The position numbers were made by a program, and so were the translations under genes. 64,000 nucleotides of DNA. Source: Chionoecetes opilio. Its lineage: Eukaryota; Arthropoda; Malacostraca; Decapoda; Majidae. A model generated the notes under the pieces. The model saw only the letters and a list, made by a program, of their open reading frames with translations. It searched no databases and was not told the origin of the DNA. The stretch spans positions 232,501 to 296,500 of the forward strand of contig JACEEZ010010144.1 in NCBI GenBank assembly GCA_016584305.1, in the 5' to 3' direction. This document shows positions 21,664 to 33,030 of this stretch, piece by piece. How positions within the stretch are numbered: the stretch's first letter is position 1; every line of letters starts with the position of its first letter.

Positions 21664-22311
21664 GAGAGAGAGAGAGATAACGAAGGAGATAACGAGAGAG
21701 AGAGAGAGAGAGATAACGAGAGAGATAATGAGAGAGAGAGATAACGAGAGAGAGAGATAACGAGAGAGAGAGAGAGATAACGAGAGAGAGAGAGAGATAA
21801 CGAGAGAGAGAGAGAGATAACGAGAGAGAGAGAGATAACTAGAGAGAGAGATAACGAGAGAGGGAGATAACGAGAGAGAGATAACGAGAGAGAGATAACG
21901 AGAGAGATAACAAGAGAGAAGATAACGAGAGAGATAACAAGAGAGATAACGAGAGATATAACTCAGCTAGCTGCTATGTGAAGGGATCATATTAAGTTTA
22001 AGATCGCGGGAACGCATGGACTCCACCAGCCATGTATGCCTCTTGTATGCCGTCTGATATCCTCTCCGACTCGTGCATGCGGAAAACCCATCACGATAAG
22101 AGAAATAGGGCCCAAGGCGACCATTGTTTGTTATGAACTGAAAACTCTACCCAAGCTACCCACCTCTCAATGTGAGTAGAGAAAGTTCACGGGTTTTGCT
22201 GAGTCACTACGCGCTTTGCCTCGGACCCAGGTTTTCGTGCGCAAATGGAACGCCTGAACTCTTGGGTTCCGTGAACTGGTTCTTGAAATGTCGCAAATGG
22301 AAGAGGCCTTC
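21423..22311. mobile_element. Inverted-repeat element nested at third level
   Basis: The ends read inward as GAAGGCCTCTTCCATTTG on both sides, followed by AACCAGTTC in both. The interior is mostly a GA-derived satellite (21574-21965). Superfamily unknown. Confidence 0.7.
21574..21965. repeat. GA / GAGAGATAAC satellite
   Basis: (GA)n decays into a GAGAGAGAGATAAC higher-order repeat towards the right, showing a microsatellite evolving into a minisatellite. Confidence 0.85.
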
Positions 22312-22763
22312 TATTAATTTATGTGTCATGTAATTAAAGCTTAATTCCACTTTCTTCTCTTTTTTGGGCCTCAAAATTACCCTGGAACTGATTAATTTTC
22401 AAAATTACCCCCCCGACCCCCCAGCTGGATAGGCTCGCTGCGCTCGCCCATCACCACCCCGGGGCTAAAGCCCCCCCAAATTTTTTTGCCTGGTGACGCC
22501 ACTGCCTGTGACTAACGATATATGCCAATACCCTTCCTTCTATGTGCCATCAGAATGCCTCTGAGCTCCTTTTGCCATAGTGCCCCCACATACACAACTG
22601 TACGTGCACCCCCTGGTGCCACCCCATTGATAGATATCTAGCTACGCCACTGTTCCCACAGTCCCCGAAGCTTAATTTGTTTGTTAGCTAGGGATAAAAA
22701 GAAGATAGTGCACATGTTTAGGAATAAGGAGTATTGGTTGAAGCTGTATATTTATTTATTCCT

Positions 22764-22871
22764 TTTAACACGTATACATGGATGGTGTTCGCCGGGCAGA
22801 ATCGAGCTGGCAAACAGTCTTCAACAGGACGTGATAAGGCTGGTTGTTGAGCAGTGTCGGCGGAGCATCTA
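22764..22871. repeat. Inverted-repeat arm, partner at 29897-29962
   Basis: TTCAACAGGACGTGATAAG and TGTTGAGCAG here are found in reverse complement at 29897-29962. A shorter relative starting CGCCGGGCAG is at 23272. The pair encloses the whole 24159-29869 nest. Confidence 0.65.
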
Positions 22872-23093
22872 GTGTCGAAATTGGTGTGTTATTTTAGCGA
22901 ACACATTTTTATAGTCTCCAAAGAGAAAACTGTAATGTATATGTTAAGCCAATATTTGTGTGTACATAAATCTCATAATATCTAGCATGTGTTTGGGGAA
23001 AAGTTATCATTAAGAAAGTTAAGCGAAAATATTGCCCTTCAAAGTGTAGTAGAGTAGCTATGGCGAGGCGAGAGGCACAGGGAAAACAGACAA

Positions 23094-23413
<320 letters not shown>

Positions 23414-24107
23414 CCTCGCCGTAACTACTACCTACATTTTGGAGAGGAATATTTTCGCGATACATGCTTTCCTAACACCTCTTTCATAAATACATGATGG
23501 AAATTATATGATGACTGAAAAGAAAAATATTTGTTCAACATTTTCACCACAATATTCTATCAGGATGGACTTGACATATGTCTTCGTGAAAATAGCAAGG
23601 CGGCGTCACACTAGCACTTTTTCCGTCTAGTTAGACGATCTCCGTTGGTTTTTTCTCGCTCTGACTAGTTTTTTCTCGCTCTGACTAGTTAGTCCGTCTG
23701 AATCAGTCAGTCTGAGTCAGTCGATCGTGATCGTCTTCATATGGAAAGTTGAAGTCAACTTTCTTAGTCAAATCAAAATCCATAGTGATTACTTTAAAGA
23801 TATTCGATATAAATCAGTAATTTTTTGCAAATTATAATTCAATACATTTGAAATTATTAAAAATATTCACGTGACTATTGTACATGTAGATACATTTAAA
23901 AGCCGGTTCTATATAACAGCCAACAGTCTCTCGCATGGCTCGATTGTTCTTCTTCTTCTTCTTCTTGTGACCTTTTCTGCTTATTATCGCTTTGTAGGTC
24001 GTCTGTCAAGCTCGTTGTGTTTCTTTTTCAAGACACACTCAAAATTTGTTTCTCACTCTTCAAGACTTCAACTTAAGATTATAAACGAAATGCTGTGGAC
24101 ACGTTGC
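23414..24107. other. Intergenic, no gene seen
   Basis: Contains a duplicated GTTTTTTCTCGCTCTGACTA motif (about 23648-23690) within a GGCGTCACACTAGCAC-type repeat typical of short DNA transposons. No coding region. Confidence 0.4.
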
Positions 24108-24142
24108 GGAAGGTCCCGGGTTCGAATCCCGAGCGGTGCAAC
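24108..24142 (+). repeat. tRNA-derived fragment (B box)
   Basis: CCGGGTTCGAATCCCGAGCG forms a T-arm with a perfect RNA polymerase III B box. No matching A box, anticodon arm or acceptor stem is seen upstream, so it is a SINE or tRNA relic, not a tRNA gene. Confidence 0.4.
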
Positions 24143-24257
24143 CTTTATTGGTGAGACCCACTGATCTATATAACATGGATCGCGGAAGCCTGGCTCAGCA
24201 CTGGTTCCAACTGTCCGCCATCTTGCCGAAACCAAAACAAAGCCTTATTTCTGCGGC

Positions 24258-24635
24258 TCGCGTTGCTGTCTGGTTGTGTTATCGCCTCGTCATGCCACTA
24301 TATACAATATATTATATACCTGGAAGATCCTGGAGAACCTTGTGCCCAACCCTACTGCCATCAGTGACCTGTCAGCCCAGCATATCAACCCAAGAACTGG
24401 TCGCAAGGCAAGGAGGAGAACACTACCATCAGACGCACCAGCCAGGATCAAGACCCTCCTATCAACCAGTCTGCCTCTTATTGGGCCAAAACTATTTAAC
24501 AACCTGCCAGGAAAATTAAGGAACCTCACAGAATGCTCAGTGGAAAAATTCAAACATCATTTGGACAACCACCTACAAACAATCCCGGATGAACCTCCCG
24601 TGCCCGTACTTGTCTGTGAGCAGGGCAGACACTAA
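24258..24635 (+). pseudogene. LINE reverse-transcriptase C-terminal relic
   Basis: The frame contains IYNILYTWKILENLVPNPT, IGPKLFNNLPGKLRNLT and CSVEKFKHHLDNHLQTIPDE, the C-terminal signature of arthropod non-LTR retrotransposon polyproteins. It is 5'-truncated and begins inside the composite element. It is followed by AAGTAACAAGTA repeats, as at LINE 3' ends, then an ACACCC microsatellite (24763-24906). Confidence 0.75.
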
Positions 24636-24762
24636 CTCAATATCGGACCAGGTGAACCTGCAACACAGGGACGCTGGGTTCAGATGCAGCGGTGGAGCAC
24701 CACGACTGTGAGGAAGTACCCTCAAGACGGAAATAAGTAACAAGTAAGTAACAAGTAACACC

Positions 24763-24906
24763 ACACACACACACACGCACCCACCACACACACACACACG
24801 CACACACCCACCCACACCCACGACACCACACACACCCACACCCACACCCACACACCCACACACCCAGACACCCACACCCACACACCACACACACACCCAC
24901 TCCCCA
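24763..24906. repeat. ACACCC microsatellite
   Basis: Tandem CACACA / ACACCC units follow the LINE tail. Confidence 0.85.
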
Positions 24907-25180
24907 CCCACTCTTAATCCATCTACCCACTCCAGTCATCCACCTAGTACTAGTTAAAAAAAAAATATAGGTGGATATGGTATACTTTTTTTTATATAAT
25001 TAGATATAGATATAAGTATATTTTTTTATACTTGTTAACAATTAGTGGGGAACGGAAGCAGACCTGAGTGCGGTTATGATACAAATGATCATAGCGCTTC
25101 CTAATAAGCGGTGCTTGTTCTAATGGAGATAGCTTTATTTTGCGAGAAAAAAAAGAAAAAAAGTATACCTTGTGGTTAAA

Positions 25181-25325
25181 GTTAGGTTAGGTTTCATTAC
25201 AACCTATAAGGTTAGGTTAGGTTTCATTAAAACCTTTAAGGTTAGGTTAGGTTTCATTAAAACCTTTAAGGTTAGCTAGGTTAGGTTTCATTAAAATCTA
25301 TAAGGTTAGGTTAGGTTTCATGTAC
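25181..25325. repeat. 30-bp minisatellite with TTAGG motifs
   Basis: About 4.5 copies of a 30-bp unit with GGTTAGGTTAGGTTTCATT. The GGTTAGG pairs resemble the arthropod telomere repeat but occur only twice per unit. Confidence 0.8.
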
Positions 25326-25601
25326 GAAAGAGTTTCATGTTTCATGTAGGTTTTATGTACGAAAATACTCAAAATCAGTGTACGAAACTAACTACTTTCA
25401 ATTCAATATGCCTAATTAAGAAAGGTTTTTTGATTCATTTAAACTTCCTGTAATCCCCGAGAGTAGCTTCTATGGACCACTGTGGCTCGTGCCGTACCCG
25501 TGGCCGCGGCGGTACGGGGCTGACGCCGTTATAGTGGACGAGAACTACGCGTTCGCTCTTTAGGTGACACACACACACACTCGGGGGCTAACACTGCACT
25601 C

Positions 25602-25885
25602 TTAAGCCCGGTTCCCACCTTCCCGCTTGTACGGCCGCCATACAACAACAAAGACGTCACAATGACGTCACAATAAAGTCTACCGCACCGCCGTACCGCT
25701 GTACGGCCGCCGTACAAAGTTAAATTCAAGTCATCTCTCCCGCTCGGCGGTGTCCGCTCGAGCGGAGTTGCCAACTGTGCCCAGTTACCACAAATACCAC
25801 TCAAGCGGTGATGATGGTGACGTTATTGTTGAGCGGTGTTGTTGTAAGACGGCCGTACAAGCGGGCTGATGGGAACCGGCCTTTA
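25602..25885. repeat. MITE with inverted ends
   Basis: CCGGTTCCCACCTTCCCGCT at the left is mirrored by AGCGGGCTGATGGGAACCGG at the right, both continuing into GTACGGCCG. TTAA borders the left end. It contains several further GTACGGCGG inverted motifs. Confidence 0.65.
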
Positions 25886-25904
25886 GCCTCTCTCGCTTTA
25901 CCAC

Positions 25905-26007
25905 ATACACCACACCTGTCACTACACACCTGTACGGCCTCGCAACACACCTGTCACTACACACCTGTACGGCCTCGCAAGACACCTGTCACCACATACC
26001 TGTACGG
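25905..26007. repeat. 35-bp minisatellite, left part
   Basis: Unit core CACCTGTACGGCCTCGCAA plus CACACCTGTCACTACA. The array is cut by the hAT element and continues at 29359. Confidence 0.85.
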
Positions 26008-26459
26008 TAAGATGACCAGATTTCTGAGACAAAATCTGGGGACATTTTCGGTTTAGAGGCATAAAAACCTCCAAAACATGCAGTGTTTTTGTCATGGAAA
26101 AACTAAAACGGGGACACTGCCCTCACCATTCATAAAGCAGCAATCAAAAGTTTCTCTGACACTATTTATCTTAAATTGCAAAGGAATTGAACAAAAATTC
26201 ATTTGATTAACAATAAGTTTTTATTTTTCTGATCAAAGTAGCTGAGATCAAGCACATCCATACAATCAGCTGTAAAAAAAAAAAATACAGATATGAACCA
26301 GACACTTCACCCAAACTAACGCCTCCTCCTTATTCCTGGCATTATACAAGAGTAAAAATAAGGGGTCATAATGATCATAATCAAAAGGGACAGTGTTTAA
26401 ATTTGAAATATTGAATGTATTCTGATTTGAAGATTTTTGACTGGTGCACTAACTCTAAC

Positions 26460-28343
26460 CTAGTCTGTGTATTTCTCAGAGGAGTGTATCTTTTTTAGAA
26501 TTGGTTTGTTTTTGGTCAGCATCTCCATAAAATCCTGGCATGGCAGATGGTTGAAGTTGGTCTTCACTGTTAGCAATGCCTTCATGGTAGAGACTGTGAA
26601 CCGATTTCTCTCAGCAGTCCACATATCATTCATTAGGGAAAAAACCCTCTCAACAGGGGCATTGCTACCTGGTAAACAGATTACTACAGATGCCAATCTA
26701 GCAATGTTGATGAGTGGAATTTCATTTAGTTGAAAATGACTTATACTGAGCCCCATTTCTGAATGAGAGGTGTATCCTCTCTTTTCCATTCCTCCAGTAT
26801 CCCCCCCTGAAGGAACTCCTGGAGACCAGACACCTCATCAAAAAGAATGTCTTCGTCAATTGTAACGTTAGGGCATTTTCTTCTGAGGGTTTCTACTGCT
26901 TTTTCAACTTCCAACCGCTGAGGCTTCTTTTTCAGGAGGAGACAGCTGAGGTCTTGGAGGTCGTCGGCATGCTTACCCCATGCTTCAAGGTAATTCACTG
27001 CAGTGTCGAAGAAGCACTTTGATTTTCCCAGGAAGGTTTCTTTTGTGATTAAGCCATTTTCCTCTAGGTCTCTAAGAGGAACTCTGACCATGACTGGCAG
27101 GAAGTTATCATCACGTCTTGCAGTCAGTTTTGCCTGAAAATGTCTCAGAATGGCAGCAGACTCAACTGCGCAACGGTCTTGGCCTTCAAGTGTTTTAATG
27201 GCCTCATTGAAAATACCCAGGTTTCCGTGGACAAAGGCTAGCCACAGTTCGGTGAAGGGATCTTCAAAAAACTTGCGGAGGACCACAGGACTTTTCTCCT
27301 CAGAGAGAAAAAAATATTTTAGGGGGGCATACATCTGGAGGACTCGCTCTAAGGCTGGGAGCATGGATAACCAGCGGACATTACAATGACCCAAAATATT
27401 GTAGTACTCTTGACCCACAAAGTCACAGAATGTCTTCAGTCTCTCCACATGGACCGTAAAGATGTGGAAATATCCGAAGATCTTTGTTAGTAAATATTCC
27501 ACATCTAAGGGAACCATATCCAGTGCAGTTCGTGCTGTGTTGTGGATGATATGTGCTGGGCAACCTAGACCAATCGCCTCTCGTTGAAGGGAGTCTTTAA
27601 CCTTGGTGTGGACATTCACCCTTCCTGCCCTGTTAAGTCCTCCAAAGTTGGTGTTCGTGTTGTCAGCTGAGAATGCTACAACTTTGTCTTCTAGACTGTG
27701 TCTCGGACAGTGATCAGAATCTCCTCGGAAATCTCTGCAGAAGTTTCTCCTTTCATCTCTACAAAATCCAAAAGTTTTCGTTTCAATGCAAGCACTTTGC
27801 AACTTGCAGTACCTGACAAGTATTGGCAGTAGTTTTACATGGCCATTGATTTGAACAATCAACGGACAAAGACACAAACTCAGCTTGGTTGAGATCTTCA
27901 GTTAATAGTGTCATGGCCCAGGGTGCAAATACATTTGTCACTATGGCATCACATTTTGTTCTTGCACATGAGAACTTTGGCTCATAGAGCTTCCGATTCA
28001 GTAATGCTGTGCAGTCCATTGATCTGAAACTGTGATTGTGTCTGATGGTGTGGTAAGCAAACACACTCTCCTGTACAGCCAAATCATACTCTGATTGAGA
28101 GGGCTGAACCCTCTTGAAGAAGTTTGTAACTGAAGGTACACTTGCACGGGCTGTAATGGCAGCTTTATGTTTTTTTGTTTGTTGGCGTTCTACCACAGAC
28201 GATCTTCCTCCACTACCCACTGTAAAAGAGGAATTGCAGAGAGTGCAGAAAGCAATTGCCTCATCTTGACCTGGCCGTATAAATGGAAATTCTTTCAGAA
28301 TACTGTCATTAACATGACATTTCCTTTTCTTGGAGAGAGACAT
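26460..28343 (-). pseudogene. hAT-family transposase, frameshifted
   Basis: The reading frame starts MSLSKKRKCHVNDSILKEF at 28343, with a BED-like zinc-finger region (FCTLCNSSF). It continues through DDE-region sequence (VKLLPILVRYC, NVRWLSMLPALERVL) and ends with the hAT dimerisation domain (LINIARLASVVICLPGSNAP, VERVFSLM). Frame changes near 27845 and near 26780 split it into three frames (28343-27783, 27877-26741, 26789-26460), so it cannot make full-length protein as read. It may be a recent copy, because only two breaks are seen in about 620 codons. Confidence 0.88.
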
Positions 28344-28617
28344 TGTAGTCTTGTCTTTCTATCTTTCTTCACGGTTTCTTCTAAACTTTTTCTTGTCCTC
28401 ATCTATTTGACTCTTCTTCCTGTCCGTCCTTTCAACTCTCCCTACAAATAGACAATGACATTTCATTAGGACAATGGTGCCCTGAATAAACCCAGCCAGT
28501 GTATTTAGTTAGCCTATAACATAAGATAAGTAAGTATAGTGATACAATACAATAGACGTCTGGCAGCCTACCCGAGGTATTTTTGGTTGAAGACAGTGTA
28601 AATTTTGTAAAAGTATG

Positions 28618-28839
28618 TTAACCCTTTCACGCTCTAGGACCCATTTGGCTTTCATTTTCTGCCTGCCATTTGACGATTATATACAGTTTAGGAAGGATCT
28701 GTGGACATTCTAAGGTTAAAACTATCTAAATTACCCCTTCCACTTCCCTATACCCTTCCTAATCTGAATAATATCGTCTAATAATAGCCAGAAAGTAAAA
28801 GCCAAATGCATCCTGGAGCGTGAACACTGAATGGGTTAA
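28618..28839. mobile_element. piggyBac-type MITE inside the hAT element
   Basis: TTAA at both ends (28618-28621, 28836-28839). Inner sequence CCCTTTCACGCTC at the left and CCCATTCAGTGTTCACGCTC read from the right, then CATTTGGCTTT in both. No coding capacity. Confidence 0.75.
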
Positions 28840-29358
28840 TATAATATGGCAAGGGAAATATCGTGTTCAAGGAGAAATAGGAAATCAATTATCAACATAC
28901 TCAATAAATGTCAAGGGAGTAGGCTACAAAATTGCATTTAAAAAAAAAATTAAACGTTAAATAACATATAATAATATATATGATAAACGATAACACTTAC
29001 GTCTCTCTCTGAGTGGCGCTAGTTCTCGACTGTCTGGCTTCAGCGTGCGACTGCAGGGTTGCCGTCTTTTAAAAAATTTGTCTGCTACTGAAAATAAATA
29101 TTGACATCTGGCAACCAGTGCGAGTAGTTCGGTGAGCAACTATACGATACGGATACGTGTAGGCTTACTGTGTAGTTTGGTCAACATTTTCGTTTTGTTT
29201 TTTTGTTTTTTCATTTTTTACTTTATTTAAGTTTATTCCAATTTCGGATCTTTCAATCCCAGTGAAAACCGGGGACATTTCCGGGGACAGCAGTAGCCGG
29301 GGACAGGTCACTGAAAACGGGGACTGTCCCCGGAAACCGGGGACGTCTGGTCACCTTA

Positions 29359-29560
29359 CTGTACGGCCTCGCAACACACCTGTCACCACACCTGTACGGC
29401 CTCGCAACACACCTGTCACTATACACCTGTACGGCCTCGCAAGACACCTGTCACTACACACCTGTACGACCTCGCAACACACCTGTCACTACACACCTGT
29501 ACGGCCTCGCAAGACACCTGTCACTACACACCTGTACGGCCTCGCAACACACCTGTTGTC
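29359..29560. repeat. 35-bp minisatellite, right part
   Basis: Continuation of the array at 25905-26007, about five more units with CACCTGTACGGCCTCGCAA. Confidence 0.85.
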
Positions 29561-29896
29561 TGTGTATCACCGTAAATAAATGACTTGGAAGGTTCGACGA
29601 TGCACTAGGTTGGAAGTTTAGTAGTAGTAGTAGGTGTTAATAGTAGTTGTAGGTGGTAATAGTAGTAGTAGGTGGTAATAGTAGTAGTAGGAGGTAATAG
29701 TAGTAGTAGTAGGTGGTAATATAGGCTATCACATGCCAGCAGCCAACACCCAGCCACTGCCTGGGCCGGCCCATGTATTTGTTTTGGTTATGACAAGATG
29801 GCGGCTGGTGACTTCAGTATCTCGGCCACAGCTAGCCCAGATCCGCGATCCATGTTATATAGATCAGTGGTGAGACCCCCTACTCTAACAAACTCC

Positions 29897-29962
29897 ACTA
29901 GCGCTGCTCAACACCCAAGCTTATCACGTCCTGTTGACGACTTTTCTGCCCGCCGCATACCA
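29897..29962. repeat. Inverted-repeat arm, partner at 22764-22871
   Basis: Contains CTTATCACGTCCTGTTGA and CTGCTCAACA, the reverse complement of the left arm. Confidence 0.65.
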
Positions 29963-30114
29963 TGTGTGTTATAAATGCAATTAAATTTTATCATTGAACT
30001 ATTTATTTTCTTTCTCATTTGGTTGCTGGAGACAATAACTTGACCATATTTATCTCTCTCTCTCTCTCTGTCTGCCCATATTTACCATAACTGCTACATT
30101 TTGGAAGGATATCT

Positions 30115-30704
30115 TCTATAATAATATAAGCGAAAGTGTGTGTGTCTGTGTGTCCGGGATAGGTGCCGCCCCCAGTGGCGCAATCCCATCATATGGCACA
30201 GTTTTGGAACCAGGTCGACGAGGGGAACATTTTAAGGCTACTTTGGGGATGATCCGATCACTTTTTTTTTTTTTTTTTCTTCTTTTTTTTAGTAGCCTAT
30301 TAGCGAGAATTGTGAAAAAAAAAGTGGGTTGCGAGAATTGAGGAAACCTTGATGTAGGGTGATGGGTAATGGGTGAGTGAATAGGTGGGGTGATGGGTAA
30401 TGGGTGTGGGGTGATGTGTGAGTGAATGGGTGGGGGGTGATGGGTGATGGGTGATGAGTGAGGGAATAGGTGGGGGGTGATGGGTAATGGGTGAGTGAAT
30501 GGGTGTGGTGATGGGTAATGGGTGAGTGAATGGGTGTGTGGTGATGGGTAAGGCGTTAAATACATACACATTTCTACATCCATGATTTCAGAAAAGTTAG
30601 AAGGGGCTATCTGGAGAGTCTGTCCTTGGTGGGCCGAAGGCCCACCAATAGCCCTCCGCAGGAGCTAGCCAAAAAGTCCGCCCAGAGGGAGGCTTTTCGG
30701 CTAG
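30115..30704 (+). mobile_element. Non-autonomous Helitron, copy 2
   Basis: Same ends as copy 1: TCTATAATAATATAAGCG at the 5' side and TCGGCTAG at the 3' side, followed by T. The GATGGGTAATGGGTGAGTGA minisatellite is at about 30355-30550. The 3' hairpin is less perfect (CCGCCCAGAGGGAGG). No Rep/helicase. Confidence 0.8.
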
Positions 30705-31114
30705 TATATTATAAACGTTATTTTCTTTAATCATCCGCTATGTCCAAAGTGCCAGCCAAAACGTATGCGTGGTGCTAACGCTTTAGCAGAAAAACGTCTG
30801 GAAAAGGTGACAACAGACATGAAAGAATCTTTATAATACCACTTAACCATCTGGAGAAAAATCCAGCTATACAGAACCCCCCCCCGCCAAGCGGAGAGGT
30901 GGGGTCATGCTGTATTTCAGTTCAGTCCTGTTTGTCCAACGCCTCTCATCCCACTGTACGTAGAATCTGTTTACTAGCTGTTCATTCACAAAGATAGTTC
31001 TATGATGCATGATTGCACATTTCAGTAACATCCTAGCTTCATTTTAATGCAGATTTTTTCTTATCTTCTTCGTATACTAATACATGCATATAGGATTAGT
31101 AAAAATGGAGATTA
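30705..31114. other. Intergenic, no gene seen
   Basis: Unique-looking DNA with a poly-C run at 30879-30888. It separates the Helitron from the probable Relish 3' end. Confidence 0.4.
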
Positions 31115-32949
31115 AAAAGTAAAAGTGCTTTATTGAACCATCAACATCACAGGTATTTACAGTTTCAGGTGATGGGGCGCCATCGTTCAGCACCAGCACC
31201 TGTCCACAACCACCCCTGGGCTGAGGCAGGCAAGGCTTGTGTGGAGGTGTCAGCCAAACACATGTACTACGTACGTACATACCTTATGTTATTCAAACTT
31301 GAATAGGTAATACAGTATCAATTCTCAATTTAGCTAATGAATAATTGGTTATAATGAATAATTGATTAATGAATAAAGGTTTAGTTTAGCTGATCTTTCT
31401 TGTAAGTGACAGGATGGCTGTCTTGTCTAAGACAGGCAGCAGTGACCACCTCAACAGCTACACTTAAGCATATTGAAAGAAATGTGTAACATTATAATAT
31501 TTGCCTCCATTTTTGTGCTGGAAGGTACACACGGTAAAAAAAAGTATCAGTGCACAATATGGGCGAAGGACAGTGGAAAAATTAGTGGCAGATTTACGAC
31601 ACGTTGGTAGACCAGCGTGGTAGGCGTCGGACCCCCTGTGCATAGATACTTTTTATTACCGCGTGTACATGATATCAATTGTTCTATACATTTATATGTC
31701 AATGTCAACCACACATCCCCTTGTGGAGTTTGTATCTCGGTTAAAAGAGGGAATGTGGTGTTCACTATGGTCCCTACACTGTTAAGTATCAATAGATTTT
31801 AAATTAGAAAAATATAAGCATATTCTGGTACAAAAATCAATCTACCGAAAAGAAGTAACACATAATCTTGTGATGCATCTTATCAGACTGTACAAAAAAT
31901 TATCTAAACCCAAAGTACTATATGACCTTTGGTACTTAAATCATATGACCAAAGTACCCTATGTCTTACAGGTCGAGGATCTCCTTTGGTGATGACTGGG
32001 TGGTGGAGATCTCTTATGAGCAAAAACACGAGTGTATAAATTTGAATGCAAGGAACTGAAGGTTGTCTGACTCTCACAGCAAAGTGTGCAGCTGTATGAC
32101 GCGGGTAAGTATGAAACGGTAGAACTGTTATTCTACAATGTGATAAGTATGACGAGATAAAATGGAGATATTGCAAGTAATTCTGACTGAAGTAAAATGA
32201 ATGAGGTGGTTGAAAGGACAGGGAGAGAATGGAATGTGTTGACATATATTAGGCCTGTGTAAAGAGAAAACCGAGATGATTGTGGCAGCTGAAAGAGTTC
32301 TCGGAGAAAGTGGTTTGCAATGTGCAGAGAAGAGTGATGTATTTTCAGTATTGTTTGTCCTTTTATTCCTTACAGGAGCTGGTGTAGAGGCCAGTCTAGT
32401 ATATTCTAAAGTCCCTATAAGATAAAGGTCGTACAGCCCTTGTTGGGTGCGATGGAGATTCATGTGTATGACCGATGCCCCCGACCCCCCCCTTCCCCAG
32501 CCTCATAGCATGGCCATGCATCATGAAGTACTTAATAAGAAACAGGAAGACATTGATATACTAAACTTACATACTTCTCCATCCATCATACTATATCATT
32601 GAATTTAAATATCAATACCAAAATGGATAAAAAATTATATTTTGATTCATCTATAATAACTTATTTGCTAATTATAATATTCTGGGTAACTATATTTGTC
32701 CATAAATACAAATATGAACAGAATAATTACCAAAGCAAAGTGTTTTAAGACACTGGGAATAAAGCAAGGCTCCAAGGTACACTTACATCCCTTTCATCAA
32801 TATATATTTATACTTAACTTATAGCTTTATAATAAAATCACTTCCTTGACATCCCCTCCAGAATGTTTCTCCGCTGCTGCTCTTCAGAGGCAGAGACTTG
32901 CTGCCGCATTGAGTCTCATCGCTTCCCACCAACATGCAGACAGACGCCA
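31115..32949 (-). other. Probable 3' UTR of Relish
   Basis: No coding exon is found between the Relish stop and the polyadenylation hexamer at 31129-31134. The sequence is AT-rich. The GC-rich block at about 31155-31265 just upstream of the hexamer is compositionally distinct. The extent is an inference. Confidence 0.4.
31129..31134 (-). terminator. Candidate Relish polyadenylation signal
   Basis: AATAAA on the - strand (TTTATT on +). Another weaker candidate is at about 32357-32362. Confidence 0.35.
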
Positions 32950-33030
32950 CTATGCTCGGTCCAACACGGCGACGCAGTCCTTCAAGCCAAGCACCTCCAG
33001 ACACTCCCTCAGCTTCTCCATGGTCACACC
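32950..33030 (-). CDS. Rel: Relish exon 24: end of death domain
   Basis: Acceptor CCCGTGGCAG on the - strand. It encodes [20 protein letters not shown] and ends VLDRA-stop, the last helices of a death domain. Confidence 0.9.
   Translation of the reverse strand, partial: GVTMEKLRECLEVLGLKDCVAVLDRA

Larger units (their letters stand above)
20982..22504. mobile_element. hAT-like element with perfect 8-bp TSD, nested
   Basis: Both ends read inward as CAGTGGCGTCACC. The element is flanked by the exact 8-bp duplication CCTGTGAC (20974-20981 and 22505-22512). No transposase remains. It lies inside 20878-22652 and itself contains the inverted-repeat element 21423-22311. Confidence 0.85.
20878..22652. 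mobile_element. hAT-like MITE (CAGTGGCGTAGCTA ends), split by a nested element
   Basis: Left end CAGTGGCGTAGCTACGGGG, right end CTAGCTACGCCACTG; the TIRs are exact for 14-15 bp. Internal halves match the 60760 element (ACTGGTCATGGCTGCCGTA). It is interrupted by the insertion at 20982-22504. Confidence 0.8.
26008..29358. mobile_element. hAT transposon, near full length, 8-bp TSD
   Basis: The 3,351-bp element lies between exact 8-bp duplications CTGTACGG (26000-26007 and 29359-29366). The TIRs read TAAGATGACCAGATTT on the left and TAAGGTGACCAGACGT on the right. It carries a decayed transposase on the - strand and inserted into the 35-bp minisatellite. The right end is GGGGAC-rich. A piggyBac-type MITE (28618-28839) is inserted near its right side. 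Confidence 0.92.
24159..29869. mobile_element. Composite element with long exact TIRs and 8-bp TSD
   Basis: The two ends share at least 28 bp exactly, starting CACTGATCTATATAACATGG, with weaker similarity for about 50 bp more (CGCCATCTTG, ACCAAAACAAA). It is flanked by the exact 8-bp repeat GTGAGACC (24151-24158 and 29870-29877). An 8-bp duplication fits hAT or P superfamilies. The interior was filled by a LINE 3' end, a MITE, a minisatellite and a 3.35-kb hAT; no own transposase is left. Confidence 0.75.

Noticed and set aside
24108..24142. tRNA gene
   Set aside because: Only the T-arm/B box is convincing. No cloverleaf can be completed upstream.
25181..25325. Interstitial telomere tract
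   Set aside because: TTAGG occurs only in pairs within a 30-bp unit, not as a continuous array.
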